64,000 nucleotides of DNA from positions 1 through 64,000 of the forward strand of contig NZ_MBTF01000003.1 of assembly GCF_002013915.1 (NCBI RefSeq), written 5' to 3'. This document shows, piece after piece, positions 51,674 through 61,121 of the stretch (its first letter is position 1; every line of letters starts with the position of its first letter). Under the pieces are notes generated by a model. That model did no database searches. It was not told the origin of the DNA and saw only the letters and a list, made by a program, of their open reading frames with translations. This DNA is from Mucilaginibacter pedocola (GTDB taxonomy: Bacteria > Bacteroidota > Bacteroidia > Sphingobacteriales > Sphingobacteriaceae). The translations under genes were made by a program, and so were the position numbers.

Positions 51674-54136
51674 ATGAAGATCGTAAACCGTTGTGTTGCC
51701 CTTGCCGTTTTATTGGCGGCCTGCACCCAAATGGCATATGCCCAAACCTTGCTGAAAAGGGTAGGGAAGGTTACCGGGGTAACCGTGAACAACCAGGAAG
51801 TTGATATAAAAACAGAAAATGCTTTTATAAAGCTGGCCGTATACAGCCCCAATGTAATAAGGGTGCGTATGGATAAAAAGCAGCTGGCGGATGATTTTTC
51901 GTACGCCGTTATTGCCAAACCGCAAACTACCAAAGTAACCGTTACCCAAAACGATAACGAGATAAACCTAACAACCGATTCGCTAAAGGTTAATATCAAA
52001 AAGAATCCTTATGCCATAACCTTTACTACGCTAAGTGGCGAAGTAATAAACCAGGACGAGCCGGGCTTAACAACCTCGTGGGTAAGCGAAAACGTAACCA
52101 CCTACAAACACATGCAGGATGGCGAGCACTTCATTGGCCTGGGCGAGAAAACCGGCGGGCTTGACCGCCGCGGCAATGCCTATACTAACTGGAACAGCGA
52201 TGTGTTCGGCTATTCGGCAGGGCAAGATCCCTTGTACTCTACTATTCCATTCTACATAGGGGTGCACCACAATGTGCAGTACGGTATTTTTATGGATAAC
52301 ACCTGGCAGTCTGATTTTAACTTTGGCGCCAGCAATAACCGTTTCTCATCATTCGCGGCGAAGGGTGGCGAAATGAATTACTACTTTATCTACAATAGCA
52401 AGCTGGCGGATATCATCACCTCGTACACCTGGCTTACTGGCCGTATAAAAATGCCGCCGCTGTGGAGCCTGGGTTATCAGCAAAACCGCTACAGCTATTA
52501 CCCCGATACCGAAGTTTACCGCGTGGCCAACACCCTTCGCGAAAAAAAGATACCTGCCGATGGTATTACTTTAGATATCCATTATATGGATAAGTACAAA
52601 GTATTCACCTGGGATAAAAACCGTTTCCCTGATCCACCGGCGCTTACCAAAAAGCTAAAAGATATGGGCTTTAAAGTAACGCTGATCGTTGACCCGGGCG
52701 TAAAAGAAGAAAAAGGCTACGGCGTTTACGATCGCGGTATAGCTGCCGATATATTCGCCAAATACCCCGATAGCACCAACTACACCGGGCAGGTATGGCC
52801 GGGCTGGTGCAATTTTCCCGATTTTACTAACCCTAAAGGCCGCGAGTATTGGGCCAAAGAGATAAAAACCTACGCGGCCGATGGCGTAGCCGGTATTTGG
52901 AACGATATGAACGAATTTAGCACCTGGGGCCAAAAAGCACCGGATAATATCTTCTTCAACTTTGATGGCCGTGGAGCATCGCACCTGGAGGTACACAACG
53001 TTTACGGGTTGGAGATGATACGCAGCAGCTACGAAGGTTACCGCGCAGCCTTGGGTGGCAACAAACGCCCATTTGTACTTACCCGTTCGGGCTATGCGGG
53101 TTTACAGCGTTTTGCTGCTATGTGGACGGGCGATAACCGCGCAGAGGACAGCCACATGATGGCCGGCATACGCCTGATGAACAGCCTTGGCCTTAGTGGT
53201 GTGCCTTATACCGGTATGGATGTTGGTGGTTTCACCGGTGGCGCTTCGCCTGCGCTGTATGCCCGCTGGATGCAGATAGGTGCCTTTAACCCATACATGC
53301 GCAACCACACGCAGATCAACACCAAATCATCTGAGCCATGGGCCTACGGCGAAGAGGTGCTGGAGATAACCCGCAACTATATCAACCTGCGCTATAAATT
53401 ATTGCCTTATATCTATTCATCGTTCTATGAAGCTAAAGAGAGCGGCAAGCCACTGATGCGCTCGCTGGCCATTGATTATACGCACGACGAGAATGTATAC
53501 AACGGCACTTACGAGAACCAATATTTGTTTGGCCAGGCATTTTTAGTATTGCCTTTTGATAGCCAAACGCAAATTGGCCGTGTGTACTTCCCGCAAGGCA
53601 AATGGTACGATCTGTATAACGGTGCCGTGCAACAAGGAAATACCAAACTGAATATAGACCTGGGCATGAGCAAACTACCGGTGTTCGTAAAAGAAAGCAG
53701 TATCATCCCTATGCAATCGTTGGTGCAAACCACTGCCGAGAAACCTACTGATACCCTGGCAGTACACATTTACAAAGGCGACGTGAATAACAAATTTGTT
53801 TATTACGAAGATGACGGCGAAAGCTATGATTACGAAAAAGGCGAGTTCTACAAACGTACTATCAGCTACGATGCCGCCAAAAAGGCTATCACCTTTGCTA
53901 AACCCGAAGGCTCCGGCAAATCTAAATTCAACAATATCAAAGTGATATTGCACGGGTTTAACAGCACACCTGTTAAGTTGAATGGCAAAAGCTACAAAGC
54001 CGAAGACGACTTCAGCGCACTGATGGTGCCTATCTCCCGCTTCGACCCAACGGGCTTATCAAACCCGGTAGAAGGCGAGAAGGTGAAAAGCTTTGTGCTG
54101 AAGAATGCCGACAGCACTATTACCATAGGTTACTAA
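51674..54136 (+). CDS. Glycoside hydrolase family 31 (alpha-glucosidase type)
   Basis: 820-residue exported GH31 enzyme with signal peptide (about 1-23, MAYAQ). N-terminal beta-sandwich (about 30-230), then the TIM barrel: GIWNDMNEFSTW holds the nucleophile Asp411 and MWTGDNRAED the acid/base Asp487. PFYIGVHH, SLGYQQNRYSYYPD and RSGYAGLQRFA fit alpha-glucosidases rather than alpha-xylosidases, but the specificity is not certain. A C-terminal DUF5110-like beta domain follows (about 690-780). Acts on alpha-glucans or oligosaccharides, probably in the periplasm. It precedes a DUF6377 regulator and SusC/SusD genes, in keeping with a glycan-use locus. Confidence 0.92.
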   Translation: MKIVNRCVALAVLLAACTQMAYAQTLLKRVGKVTGVTVNNQEVDIKTENAFIKLAVYSPNVIRVRMDKKQLADDFSYAVIAKPQTTKVTVTQNDNEINLTTDSLKVNIKKNPYAITFTTLSGEVINQDEPGLTTSWVSENVTTYKHMQDGEHFIGLGEKTGGLDRRGNAYTNWNSDVFGYSAGQDPLYSTIPFYIGVHHNVQYGIFMDNTWQSDFNFGASNNRFSSFAAKGGEMNYYFIYNSKLADIITSYTWLTGRIKMPPLWSLGYQQNRYSYYPDTEVYRVANTLREKKIPADGITLDIHYMDKYKVFTWDKNRFPDPPALTKKLKDMGFKVTLIVDPGVKEEKGYGVYDRGIAADIFAKYPDSTNYTGQVWPGWCNFPDFTNPKGREYWAKEIKTYAADGVAGIWNDMNEFSTWGQKAPDNIFFNFDGRGASHLEVHNVYGLEMIRSSYEGYRAALGGNKRPFVLTRSGYAGLQRFAAMWTGDNRAEDSHMMAGIRLMNSLGLSGVPYTGMDVGGFTGGASPALYARWMQIGAFNPYMRNHTQINTKSSEPWAYGEEVLEITRNYINLRYKLLPYIYSSFYEAKESGKPLMRSLAIDYTHDENVYNGTYENQYLFGQAFLVLPFDSQTQIGRVYFPQGKWYDLYNGAVQQGNTKLNIDLGMSKLPVFVKESSIIPMQSLVQTTAEKPTDTLAVHIYKGDVNNKFVYYEDDGESYDYEKGEFYKRTISYDAAKKAITFAKPEGSGKSKFNNIKVILHGFNSTPVKLNGKSYKAEDDFSALMVPISRFDPTGLSNPVEGEKVKSFVLKNADSTITIGY

Positions 54137-54160
54137 AAAGAATAATACTGATCTTACAGC

Positions 54161-54195
54161 AAGGGCTTGCGTATTTAAAACCGCAGGCCCTTTTT
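54161..54195 (+). terminator. Terminator after the GH31 gene
   Basis: AAGGGCTTGCG (54161-54171) pairs with CGCAGGCCCTT (54182-54192, one G-U), then T-run. The GH31 gene is therefore separated from the next gene. Confidence 0.75.
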
Positions 54196-54379
54196 ATTTG
54201 TGTTGGTTAAACAATTAATCTGAATTGTAATATTCTTAAGATGGGGCAATATACTGTTGAGTGTTCGATAAAAAATAATGGAGAATGCCACCATTATGGT
54301 AAAAACGCGGCAAGAATGTCGTAGATGTGTAGGGTTTAATTTTTAGTTATTAACTTTAATTCCCCTACAACACCAATTT

Positions 54380-55993
54380 ATGAGGCCATTTTTACTGTTT
54401 TTATTTGTGCTATTTTGCTGTACGCCTGCGTTTTCGCAAAATAACGAAAGCTTGCTTGCCGAATTAAAAACAGAGATAGCCAAAAAGGAATCGTACGATA
54501 ATGCCAAAGAGGCGCGCATTAAAAACCTGCGCGAGCAACAGCTTGCGGCTTCACCATCCGATTACGGGAAACAGTATGCCCTTAGCCTCAAACTCTACGA
54601 AGAATACAAATCTTACCAGTACGATTCGGCTTACGTTTATGTAAACAAGCTTAAAAATTTAAGCATGAGCATGAACGATATGGCCCGTGGCTACTACAGC
54701 CAAATAAAGCTGGGCTTCATACTACTATCGTCGGGCATGTTTAAAGAAACCTTCGATTGCATGAACCGCGTAAACCCCAAATTGCTGAACGATAGCATGA
54801 AGGCAGAGTACTACTTTATTATGTACCGCTGCAACAGTGACCTCTCCAAATACAACAACGATAAATACTTTTCGCCCGAATACCGTAAAGTGTCTAATGC
54901 CTATATCGATTCGGCTATTGCGTTGTGTAAGCGTGGCTCGGTAGATAGTATTTACTATGTTGGCTTAAAGCATATAGGGCTGAACGACCATCAAAGCGGA
55001 GCGAAGGAATTAAGTAAACTGGTAGGCCCGGGTATGCCTATCTCTATGCACCTCCGGGCCATGATCAGTTGTTCGCTGGGCCAAACCTACATCAATTCGG
55101 GCCGGCGGGATGAAGGGATAGCTTATTTGATAGAATCGGCCATTGCGGATATAAAATCTTCTACAAAAGAGAATATGGCGCTGTTTTTACTTGCCGAGCA
55201 GCTTTATAAAACAGGCAATGTAAAAGATGCGTACAATTTTGTGCAGATGGCCAAGGCCGATGCTGATTTTTATGGCGCACGCCAGCGCAAAATACAAATA
55301 GGGGCCATACTGCCATTGGTTGCCGCCGAAGAATTGAACCATACCGAAAGCGAAAAAAACCGTATGCTGATGTTTTTGCTGGCCATTACGGCCCTGGCAT
55401 CGCTGGTGATATTGTTTTTGGTAATGATATACAAGCAGTTAGGTAAACTTAAGCACAAGGAACGTATTATTGAAGATAAGAACGTACTGCTAAAAAAGGT
55501 AAATTACCAGCTTACAGAGGATGCGCGTATCAAAGAAGAGTATATAGGGCAGTTTTTCAAACTTATATCCGGCTATATTTTAAAGCTCGAGAAGTTAAAG
55601 ATGTCGGTAGATACTAAGCTGTCTATTAAAAAGTATGACGATATTAGGCTCATTATCAATGGTATAAATATCAAAAAAGAGCGCGAGGTGCTTTACCATA
55701 GTTTCGATCATATCTTCCTCAAAATATTCCCCAATTTCATTTCGGTGTTCAACTCGCAGTTCGAGGAGAAGGATCAGATATGGCCGCAGGAACACGAGGT
55801 ATTGAATACCGACCTGCGCATATTCGCGCTGATACGTATGGGTATAAATGATAACGAAACCATAGCCAAAATACTGGAGTATTCGGTAAATACCATCTAT
55901 GTTTACAAAATGCGCATCAAGGCAAAATCTAAAAATCCCGATCAGTTCGAGCACCGCATTATGGATATAAAAGCGGTGGACGAGGTTGAGTAA
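54380..55993 (+). CDS. DUF6377-type membrane regulator
   Basis: 537-residue signal protein. Signal peptide about 1-20 (AFSQ), a periplasmic helical (TPR-like) sensor region to about 320, a membrane helix about 328-352 (MLMFLLAITALASLVILFLVMIY), a short coiled coil (LKHKERIIEDKNVLLKKVN), then a C-terminal cytoplasmic part with a LuxR/HTH-like end: LRIFALIRMGINDNETIAKILEYSVNTIYVYKMRIK. The layout matches the SusR-like regulators encoded beside SusC/SusD, which sense periplasmic sugars and act on transcription. It lies 457 bases before susC, same strand; control of that pair is the likely role. Confidence 0.83.
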   Translation: MRPFLLFLFVLFCCTPAFSQNNESLLAELKTEIAKKESYDNAKEARIKNLREQQLAASPSDYGKQYALSLKLYEEYKSYQYDSAYVYVNKLKNLSMSMNDMARGYYSQIKLGFILLSSGMFKETFDCMNRVNPKLLNDSMKAEYYFIMYRCNSDLSKYNNDKYFSPEYRKVSNAYIDSAIALCKRGSVDSIYYVGLKHIGLNDHQSGAKELSKLVGPGMPISMHLRAMISCSLGQTYINSGRRDEGIAYLIESAIADIKSSTKENMALFLLAEQLYKTGNVKDAYNFVQMAKADADFYGARQRKIQIGAILPLVAAEELNHTESEKNRMLMFLLAITALASLVILFLVMIYKQLGKLKHKERIIEDKNVLLKKVNYQLTEDARIKEEYIGQFFKLISGYILKLEKLKMSVDTKLSIKKYDDIRLIINGINIKKEREVLYHSFDHIFLKIFPNFISVFNSQFEEKDQIWPQEHEVLNTDLRIFALIRMGINDNETIAKILEYSVNTIYVYKMRIKAKSKNPDQFEHRIMDIKAVDEVE

Positions 55994-56450
55994 TTCTCGC
56001 CCCGATCGGTGGAAAAAAAAACGCTTTTAAAAACAATTTAAGCTGTATCTACATTAAAAAAGCCGCAAAAACACCTAAAAAACGGTTATATTTTTCAATA
56101 GGTTTTTTTAATTAAATATCTTATTTTCAGTTACTTGTAAATTTATAGATCTATATTTTTTCTTAAATAAAGCAAATGCGTAGTTATTGAGGAAGAGTTA
56201 GCACATCTTTGTATGGATGTATATCGGTTTAACAAGTATTAACCTCTTGTAAAACCATAATACCGGGCCACCCGCGAGGCGGCGAAACCAATTTTATAAA
56301 CCAATAGATTAATAAATTTTAGTGCAACATCGGCGCCTTGCGCCAACGGGGTTTTAAACAAAGCTTTAGTTTTTTGGCTATACGCTTTTTTTAGTTAAGC
56401 AACCATGTACAAGAACTTTTATATAACCAATTTTAATTAAACCACAAACT
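55994..56450 (+). other. Long leader region of the SusC gene
   Basis: 457 bases, mostly A/T-rich, with no ORF worth calling. A short G/C-rich hairpin GGCGC-CTT-GCGCC is at 56332-56344, and a T-rich stretch follows at 56366-56395. No clear TAnnTTTG/TTTG promoter pair was found. A long untranslated leader before susC would fit with regulation by the upstream DUF6377 protein. Confidence 0.35.
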
Positions 56451-59400
56451 ATGCAATTTAAACACTTACTCACCTTATGTTTTTTTGCTTTAGCCTGTTT
56501 GTTTGTACAGCCCGCACTGGCTCAAAACAAAGTAATAACAGGTAAGGTAACCGACAAAAAAGATGGTTCGTCGCTTATCGGCGTTTCCGTTGGTGCCGGT
56601 AATGGTATCGGCACACAAACCAGTGTCGACGGTAGCTTCCGTCTTTCGGTACCCGCAAGCACAACCTCATTAACCTTTAACTACATCGGTTACAATTCGC
56701 AAACCATTAGCCTTGAAGGTAAAACCTATGTAGCCGTTAGCCTCGAATCGGCAAGCAAAGCGCTTAACGAGGTTGTTGTTATCGGTTACGGCACACAGCG
56801 TTTACGCGATGCAACAGGTTCGGTAGCTTCATTAAGCCCTAAAGATTTCAACAAGGGGGTTATTGCTACTCCCGACCAGTTGTTGCAAGGCCGTATCTCG
56901 GGCGTAACGGTTACACCTTCAAGCGGTGAGCCGGGCGCGGGCGCTTCTATTAACATCCGTGGCGCCGGTTCTATCCGTACAGGTGATGGCCCACTGTACG
57001 TTATCGACGGTGTTCCGTTGGATCAGTCGGGCGGTACTTCTCCCGGTTATGGCGTAGGTGCAGGTGGTTCATCAGCACGTAACCCATTAGCGTTCTTAAA
57101 CCCTTCAGATATCGAGAATATTTCGGTATTGAAAGATGCGTCTTCGGCGGCTATCTACGGTTCGCGCGGTGCCAACGGTGTTATCTTAATTACTACACGC
57201 AAAGGCCGCAAAGGGCAGGGTATCCAGTTCTCCGCTAATACCAGCATTGCTTCTACAGCTAAACGTTACGATCTATTGGGCCGCGACGAGTTTCTTAAAG
57301 CAGTTGCATCGGTAGGTGCCAATGCGGGCCCAGCATCAGCAGGCGGTGTTGATTACGGTGGCAATACCGATTGGCAAAAAGAGATTTATCGTACTTCTGT
57401 TTCACAAAACTATAACCTGGGTTTTGGTGGTGCAAGCAATACCGCCAGCTACCGTGCCTCTTTGGGTTATGACGATCAACAGGGTATCGTTAAAAACTCA
57501 GGCTTGAAACGTATGAACGCACGTATCAACGCCAGCAAATCATTGTTTGCAGATAGGTTGAAATTTGATCTGCAATCAACTTACTCTAACGTTAAAAACC
57601 AATATGCGCCTATTACTAACAATGCCGGCTTCAACGGCAGCTTAATTGGTGCGGCCATCCAGTTGAACCCTACTGCTCCTGTTTACGATGATCAGGGCCG
57701 CTTGTTCAACCTGAACGGTTACAATGCTGATGGTTACCCTAATGGTAACAGTTTCCGTAACCCGGTTTCGTTGTTGAACCAAATTGACGACAGGGATAAT
57801 ATCAACAGGTTCCTGAATAACATTACAGCCACTTTAAGATTATTTGCAGGTATCAGCTACAAAGGCAACTTCGGTGCAGATATGTCTACCGGTTTAAGAA
57901 AAACTTTCTACGACCCTAAAGTGATCGGCTTTACCGATGCTATTGGTATCAGGAACACAAACTTCCCTTCGCCAACAGGCAATGGTACTGCAATATACCA
58001 GCACAACAAAGTGCGTAACTACACCACAGAGCATACCCTTAACTGGGATAAAAAATGGGCAGATAATAGTTCGTTAACCGCTTTGGTTGGTTACTCATAC
58101 CAAACTTTCAAAAACTATAACTACAACGAGTTTGGCTTTGGTACTAAAACAGCCGGCGTATTGGTTAAAAACTATGATGATTTTAAACAACACCTGCCTT
58201 ACCCTGTAGGCGATACCGCCAGCTACAAACTGCAATCGTATTTTGCGCGTGTTAACTATTCTTACAAAGACCGCTATATCCTGACCGGTACTATACGCCG
58301 AGATGGTTCGAGCAAATTTGGTGCTAACCACAAATACGGTAACTTCCCGGCTTTGGCTGCTAAATGGCGCGTAAGCAACGAGAGCTTTATGCCAAAAGGT
58401 GGTTTCTTCGACGACTTGTCGCTTAGGTTAAACTATGGTAAAACAGGTAACCAGGAGTTCCCCCCATACTTATCGCAAACTGTAAAACAGGTGCAGAGCT
58501 TTAACGGCGGCATTGTTAACAGGTTGTATCAAGGTAATGCCGACCTGAAATGGCAAGCTAACACCACTTACGGTGCCGGTATCGATTTCACCATCATGAA
58601 AGGCCGCGTGTCGGGTTCGGTAGATTACTTTAACAAGTCTATTTCCGACCTGTTGTTTAATCAATACCTTGCTCAGCCGTCTTTCTCTACCAACTTGTAC
58701 AACAACCTTGAAGCCACTGTGGAAAACAAAGGTGTGGAGTTCAACGTAAACATTGGTGCCATACAGGATAAAGACTTTAGTTGGGATATTGCTTACAACA
58801 TGAGCTTTATCAAAAGCTCAGTAAATAACTTCAAGAGCCGTACCATTATTACAGGTAGTATAGAAGGCCAGGGTTTATCGGGTGCTTATGCGCAAGCTAT
58901 TGTTGACGGCTACCCGCTGTTTACCTTCAACGTGCCTAACTATGCAGGCTTAGATAATAACGGTTTTGGTATATATCCACAAGGTATAGATGCATTAACG
59001 CTGCAAGGAAGCCCTAACCCTAAATTTGTGGCCAGCTTAACCAACAGCTTTGGTTACAAAAACTGGTCGTTCAGCTTCTTCCTGAACGCTGCTACCGGTT
59101 TCCAGATCTATAACAACACTGCCAACGCATTCTTTTACAAAGGCAACCTTGTAAGTGGCCGTAACGTAACAAAAGCAGTAGCTGCTACTAACGAGAGCCC
59201 GCTTAACTCGGGTGAGGTTTCTACCCGTTTCCTTGAGAAAGGCGATTTCCTGAGGTTAGCAAACACTACACTTGGTTATACCGTCCCGCTTAAAGGCAGC
59301 ACCATAAAAACACTTCGTGTGTCTTTAACAGGCCAAAATTTATTCGTGATAACCAGCTATAGCGGTCTGGATCCGGAAGTTAACACAGACAAAGCAATTG

Positions 59401-59483
59401 GAGGCGTAGCGTCAAGAGGTATCGATTATACTTCGTATCCAAAAGCACGTATATTCACTTTAGGTATAAACGCAGGTTTCTAA
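56451..59483 (+). CDS. SusC/RagA-family TonB-linked outer-membrane transporter
   Basis: 1010-residue outer-membrane importer for glycans or peptides, working with the SusD lipoprotein encoded 4 bases downstream. Signal peptide about 1-24 (ALAQ); carboxypeptidase-regulatory-like beta domain (about 28-105, ITGKVTDKKDGSSLIGVSV); TonB-box-like ALNEVVVIGYGTQ; plug domain with GPLYVIDGVPLDQ, KDASSAAIYGSRGANGVILITTRKG; then a 22-strand barrel ending PKARIFTLGINAGF with the terminal aromatic. All parts are intact. The substrate cannot be read from sequence. Confidence 0.94.
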   Translation: MQFKHLLTLCFFALACLFVQPALAQNKVITGKVTDKKDGSSLIGVSVGAGNGIGTQTSVDGSFRLSVPASTTSLTFNYIGYNSQTISLEGKTYVAVSLESASKALNEVVVIGYGTQRLRDATGSVASLSPKDFNKGVIATPDQLLQGRISGVTVTPSSGEPGAGASINIRGAGSIRTGDGPLYVIDGVPLDQSGGTSPGYGVGAGGSSARNPLAFLNPSDIENISVLKDASSAAIYGSRGANGVILITTRKGRKGQGIQFSANTSIASTAKRYDLLGRDEFLKAVASVGANAGPASAGGVDYGGNTDWQKEIYRTSVSQNYNLGFGGASNTASYRASLGYDDQQGIVKNSGLKRMNARINASKSLFADRLKFDLQSTYSNVKNQYAPITNNAGFNGSLIGAAIQLNPTAPVYDDQGRLFNLNGYNADGYPNGNSFRNPVSLLNQIDDRDNINRFLNNITATLRLFAGISYKGNFGADMSTGLRKTFYDPKVIGFTDAIGIRNTNFPSPTGNGTAIYQHNKVRNYTTEHTLNWDKKWADNSSLTALVGYSYQTFKNYNYNEFGFGTKTAGVLVKNYDDFKQHLPYPVGDTASYKLQSYFARVNYSYKDRYILTGTIRRDGSSKFGANHKYGNFPALAAKWRVSNESFMPKGGFFDDLSLRLNYGKTGNQEFPPYLSQTVKQVQSFNGGIVNRLYQGNADLKWQANTTYGAGIDFTIMKGRVSGSVDYFNKSISDLLFNQYLAQPSFSTNLYNNLEATVENKGVEFNVNIGAIQDKDFSWDIAYNMSFIKSSVNNFKSRTIITGSIEGQGLSGAYAQAIVDGYPLFTFNVPNYAGLDNNGFGIYPQGIDALTLQGSPNPKFVASLTNSFGYKNWSFSFFLNAATGFQIYNNTANAFFYKGNLVSGRNVTKAVAATNESPLNSGEVSTRFLEKGDFLRLANTTLGYTVPLKGSTIKTLRVSLTGQNLFVITSYSGLDPEVNTDKAIGGVASRGIDYTSYPKARIFTLGINAGF

Positions 59484-59493
59484 AAATATGACA

Positions 59494-61038
59494 ATGAAAA
59501 AAATAATATCTCGTGCAACTATTTGTGGTTTTGCCCTTTTAGCTGCTTCAGGTTGCGCAAAACTGGATGAGAAACTTTACGGATCTAAATCGTTAGACGA
59601 TCCGAATGCAACAGCAGGCGCAGCCGACCTTAACGGCGTGTATTCTCAACTATATGGCCAAACAGACCAGGCCAATACTTATGCATTACAAGAGCACCCA
59701 ACCGACGAAATGATGGGCCCGACCCGTGGTACCGACTGGGGCGATTTTGGTACATGGCGTAAATTGCATACCCATACCTGGACACCTACCCACAATCAGG
59801 TAACTGACACCTGGGACCAATTGAATATTGGTGTGTTCCGTGCTTCGCAGGTTATAAATGCCGCTTCGGATAATAATATCAAAGCGCAGGCCAGCTTTCT
59901 TCGTGCATATTTTACCTTCCAATTGGTAGATCTTTACGGGCAGGCACCTTTCCGCGATCCAAGCGCTCCGCCAAGCTCTATACCATCGGTAAAAACGCGC
60001 CCGGAAGCTACTGCTTTTATGATAGCAGACCTGGAGTTTGCCGAAACTAACTTGCCGGCAACATCTGCAAATATTGGCGTTGCCAACAAAGCAGCGGCTC
60101 AGGCCTTATTAGCTAAAGTATATTTGAATAAAGCAGTATACACCGCTGCTACGGTTGGTGGCCCTTTCACATTTGCTAAAGCAGATATGGACAAGGTTAT
60201 TGAGTATGCCAACAAAGTAACCGCTGCAGGTTATACGCTTGAGCCTGCCGGTAAATACTTCCAGGATTTTGCCTGGGATAACTCAGAGCAATCTCATGGT
60301 AACATATTTGGTTTTTACAATACAACTACCAGCGCGCCTGCATCGGCAAAAAACCGTTGGAGAATGGGCTTGCACTACAACCAAACACCCGATGGCTGGA
60401 ACGGCTTTACCACATTGGCCGATTTCTACAATTCATTTGAAGAAAGCGACGAACGCCGCGGTGTTGACTATCCGGGCCTGACAGACATTGTAGGTTTAAG
60501 GGCAGGTTTTGCTAAAGGCCAGCAATATGGCCCGGGCCACAAAGCCTTAACACAACGTAGCGGTAAACCTTTGGATTTCACCGAGAAAGTTGATCTTAAC
60601 TTCTCTACAGAAGCACAAGGTATAAGGGTGTTCAAATACTTCCCGCAGCCAAATGCTAACGGTACAGTTAACGATGATAACTCATCTAATGACTACGTTA
60701 TTCTGCGTTATGCCGACGTTGTATTAGAGAAAGCCGAAGCTATTATGCGTGGTGGTACCGATCCGTTGGGCCAAACAGCGCTTAGCCTGGTAAATTCTGT
60801 ACGCACACCACGTGGTGCAACTGCATTTAGCACTATCGACGATGCAAAAATGCTTGCGGAGCGCGGCCGCGAATTATATTGGGAAGGTTGGAGAAGGAAC
60901 GACCTGATCCGTTTCGGGAAATTTAACGACCCGGTTGATCAGCGCCCATTGGCAACTGATAAAACACGCACATTGTACCCAATTCCTCAACGTGCGGTTG
61001 ATACCAACCCTAACCTGAAACAGAACCCGGGTTATTAA
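59494..61038 (+). CDS. RagB/SusD-family nutrient-binding lipoprotein
   Basis: 514-residue surface lipoprotein (lipobox SGC, Cys about 21) that caps the SusC barrel and binds the substrate. Start at ATG 59494 gives MKKIISRATICGF; the ATG at 59488 is an alternative. The family helices are visible, with the (T)PR block RPEATAFMIADLEFAE, the YLNKAVYT-type piece, and the C-terminal AERGRELYWEGWRRNDLIRFGKF plus LYPIPQRAVDTNPNLKQNPGY. Same operon as susC. A strong hairpin follows the stop. Confidence 0.93.
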   Translation: MKKIISRATICGFALLAASGCAKLDEKLYGSKSLDDPNATAGAADLNGVYSQLYGQTDQANTYALQEHPTDEMMGPTRGTDWGDFGTWRKLHTHTWTPTHNQVTDTWDQLNIGVFRASQVINAASDNNIKAQASFLRAYFTFQLVDLYGQAPFRDPSAPPSSIPSVKTRPEATAFMIADLEFAETNLPATSANIGVANKAAAQALLAKVYLNKAVYTAATVGGPFTFAKADMDKVIEYANKVTAAGYTLEPAGKYFQDFAWDNSEQSHGNIFGFYNTTTSAPASAKNRWRMGLHYNQTPDGWNGFTTLADFYNSFEESDERRGVDYPGLTDIVGLRAGFAKGQQYGPGHKALTQRSGKPLDFTEKVDLNFSTEAQGIRVFKYFPQPNANGTVNDDNSSNDYVILRYADVVLEKAEAIMRGGTDPLGQTALSLVNSVRTPRGATAFSTIDDAKMLAERGRELYWEGWRRNDLIRFGKFNDPVDQRPLATDKTRTLYPIPQRAVDTNPNLKQNPGY

Positions 61039-61073
61039 TAAAAAGGAGTATTTTCAGTTTATATTTGATTTTG

Positions 61074-61107
61074 AACGTAGCGAAGTAATTCGCTACGTTT
61101 GTTTTTT
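61074..61107 (+). terminator. Hairpin terminator between susD and the VCBS gene
   Basis: AACGTAGCGAA (61074-61084) and TTCGCTACGTT (61089-61099) form a perfect 11-bp stem with a GTAA loop, then TTGTTTTTT. It ends 15 bases before the next start codon, so it may act as an attenuator inside the operon. Confidence 0.8.
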
Positions 61108-61121
61108 CCTGCGTGCTCCAA

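Noticed and set aside
51541..51804. 87-codon plus-strand ORF before the GH31 gene
   Set aside because: It starts in the apt terminator and overlaps the GH31 signal-peptide region in another frame; no family match.
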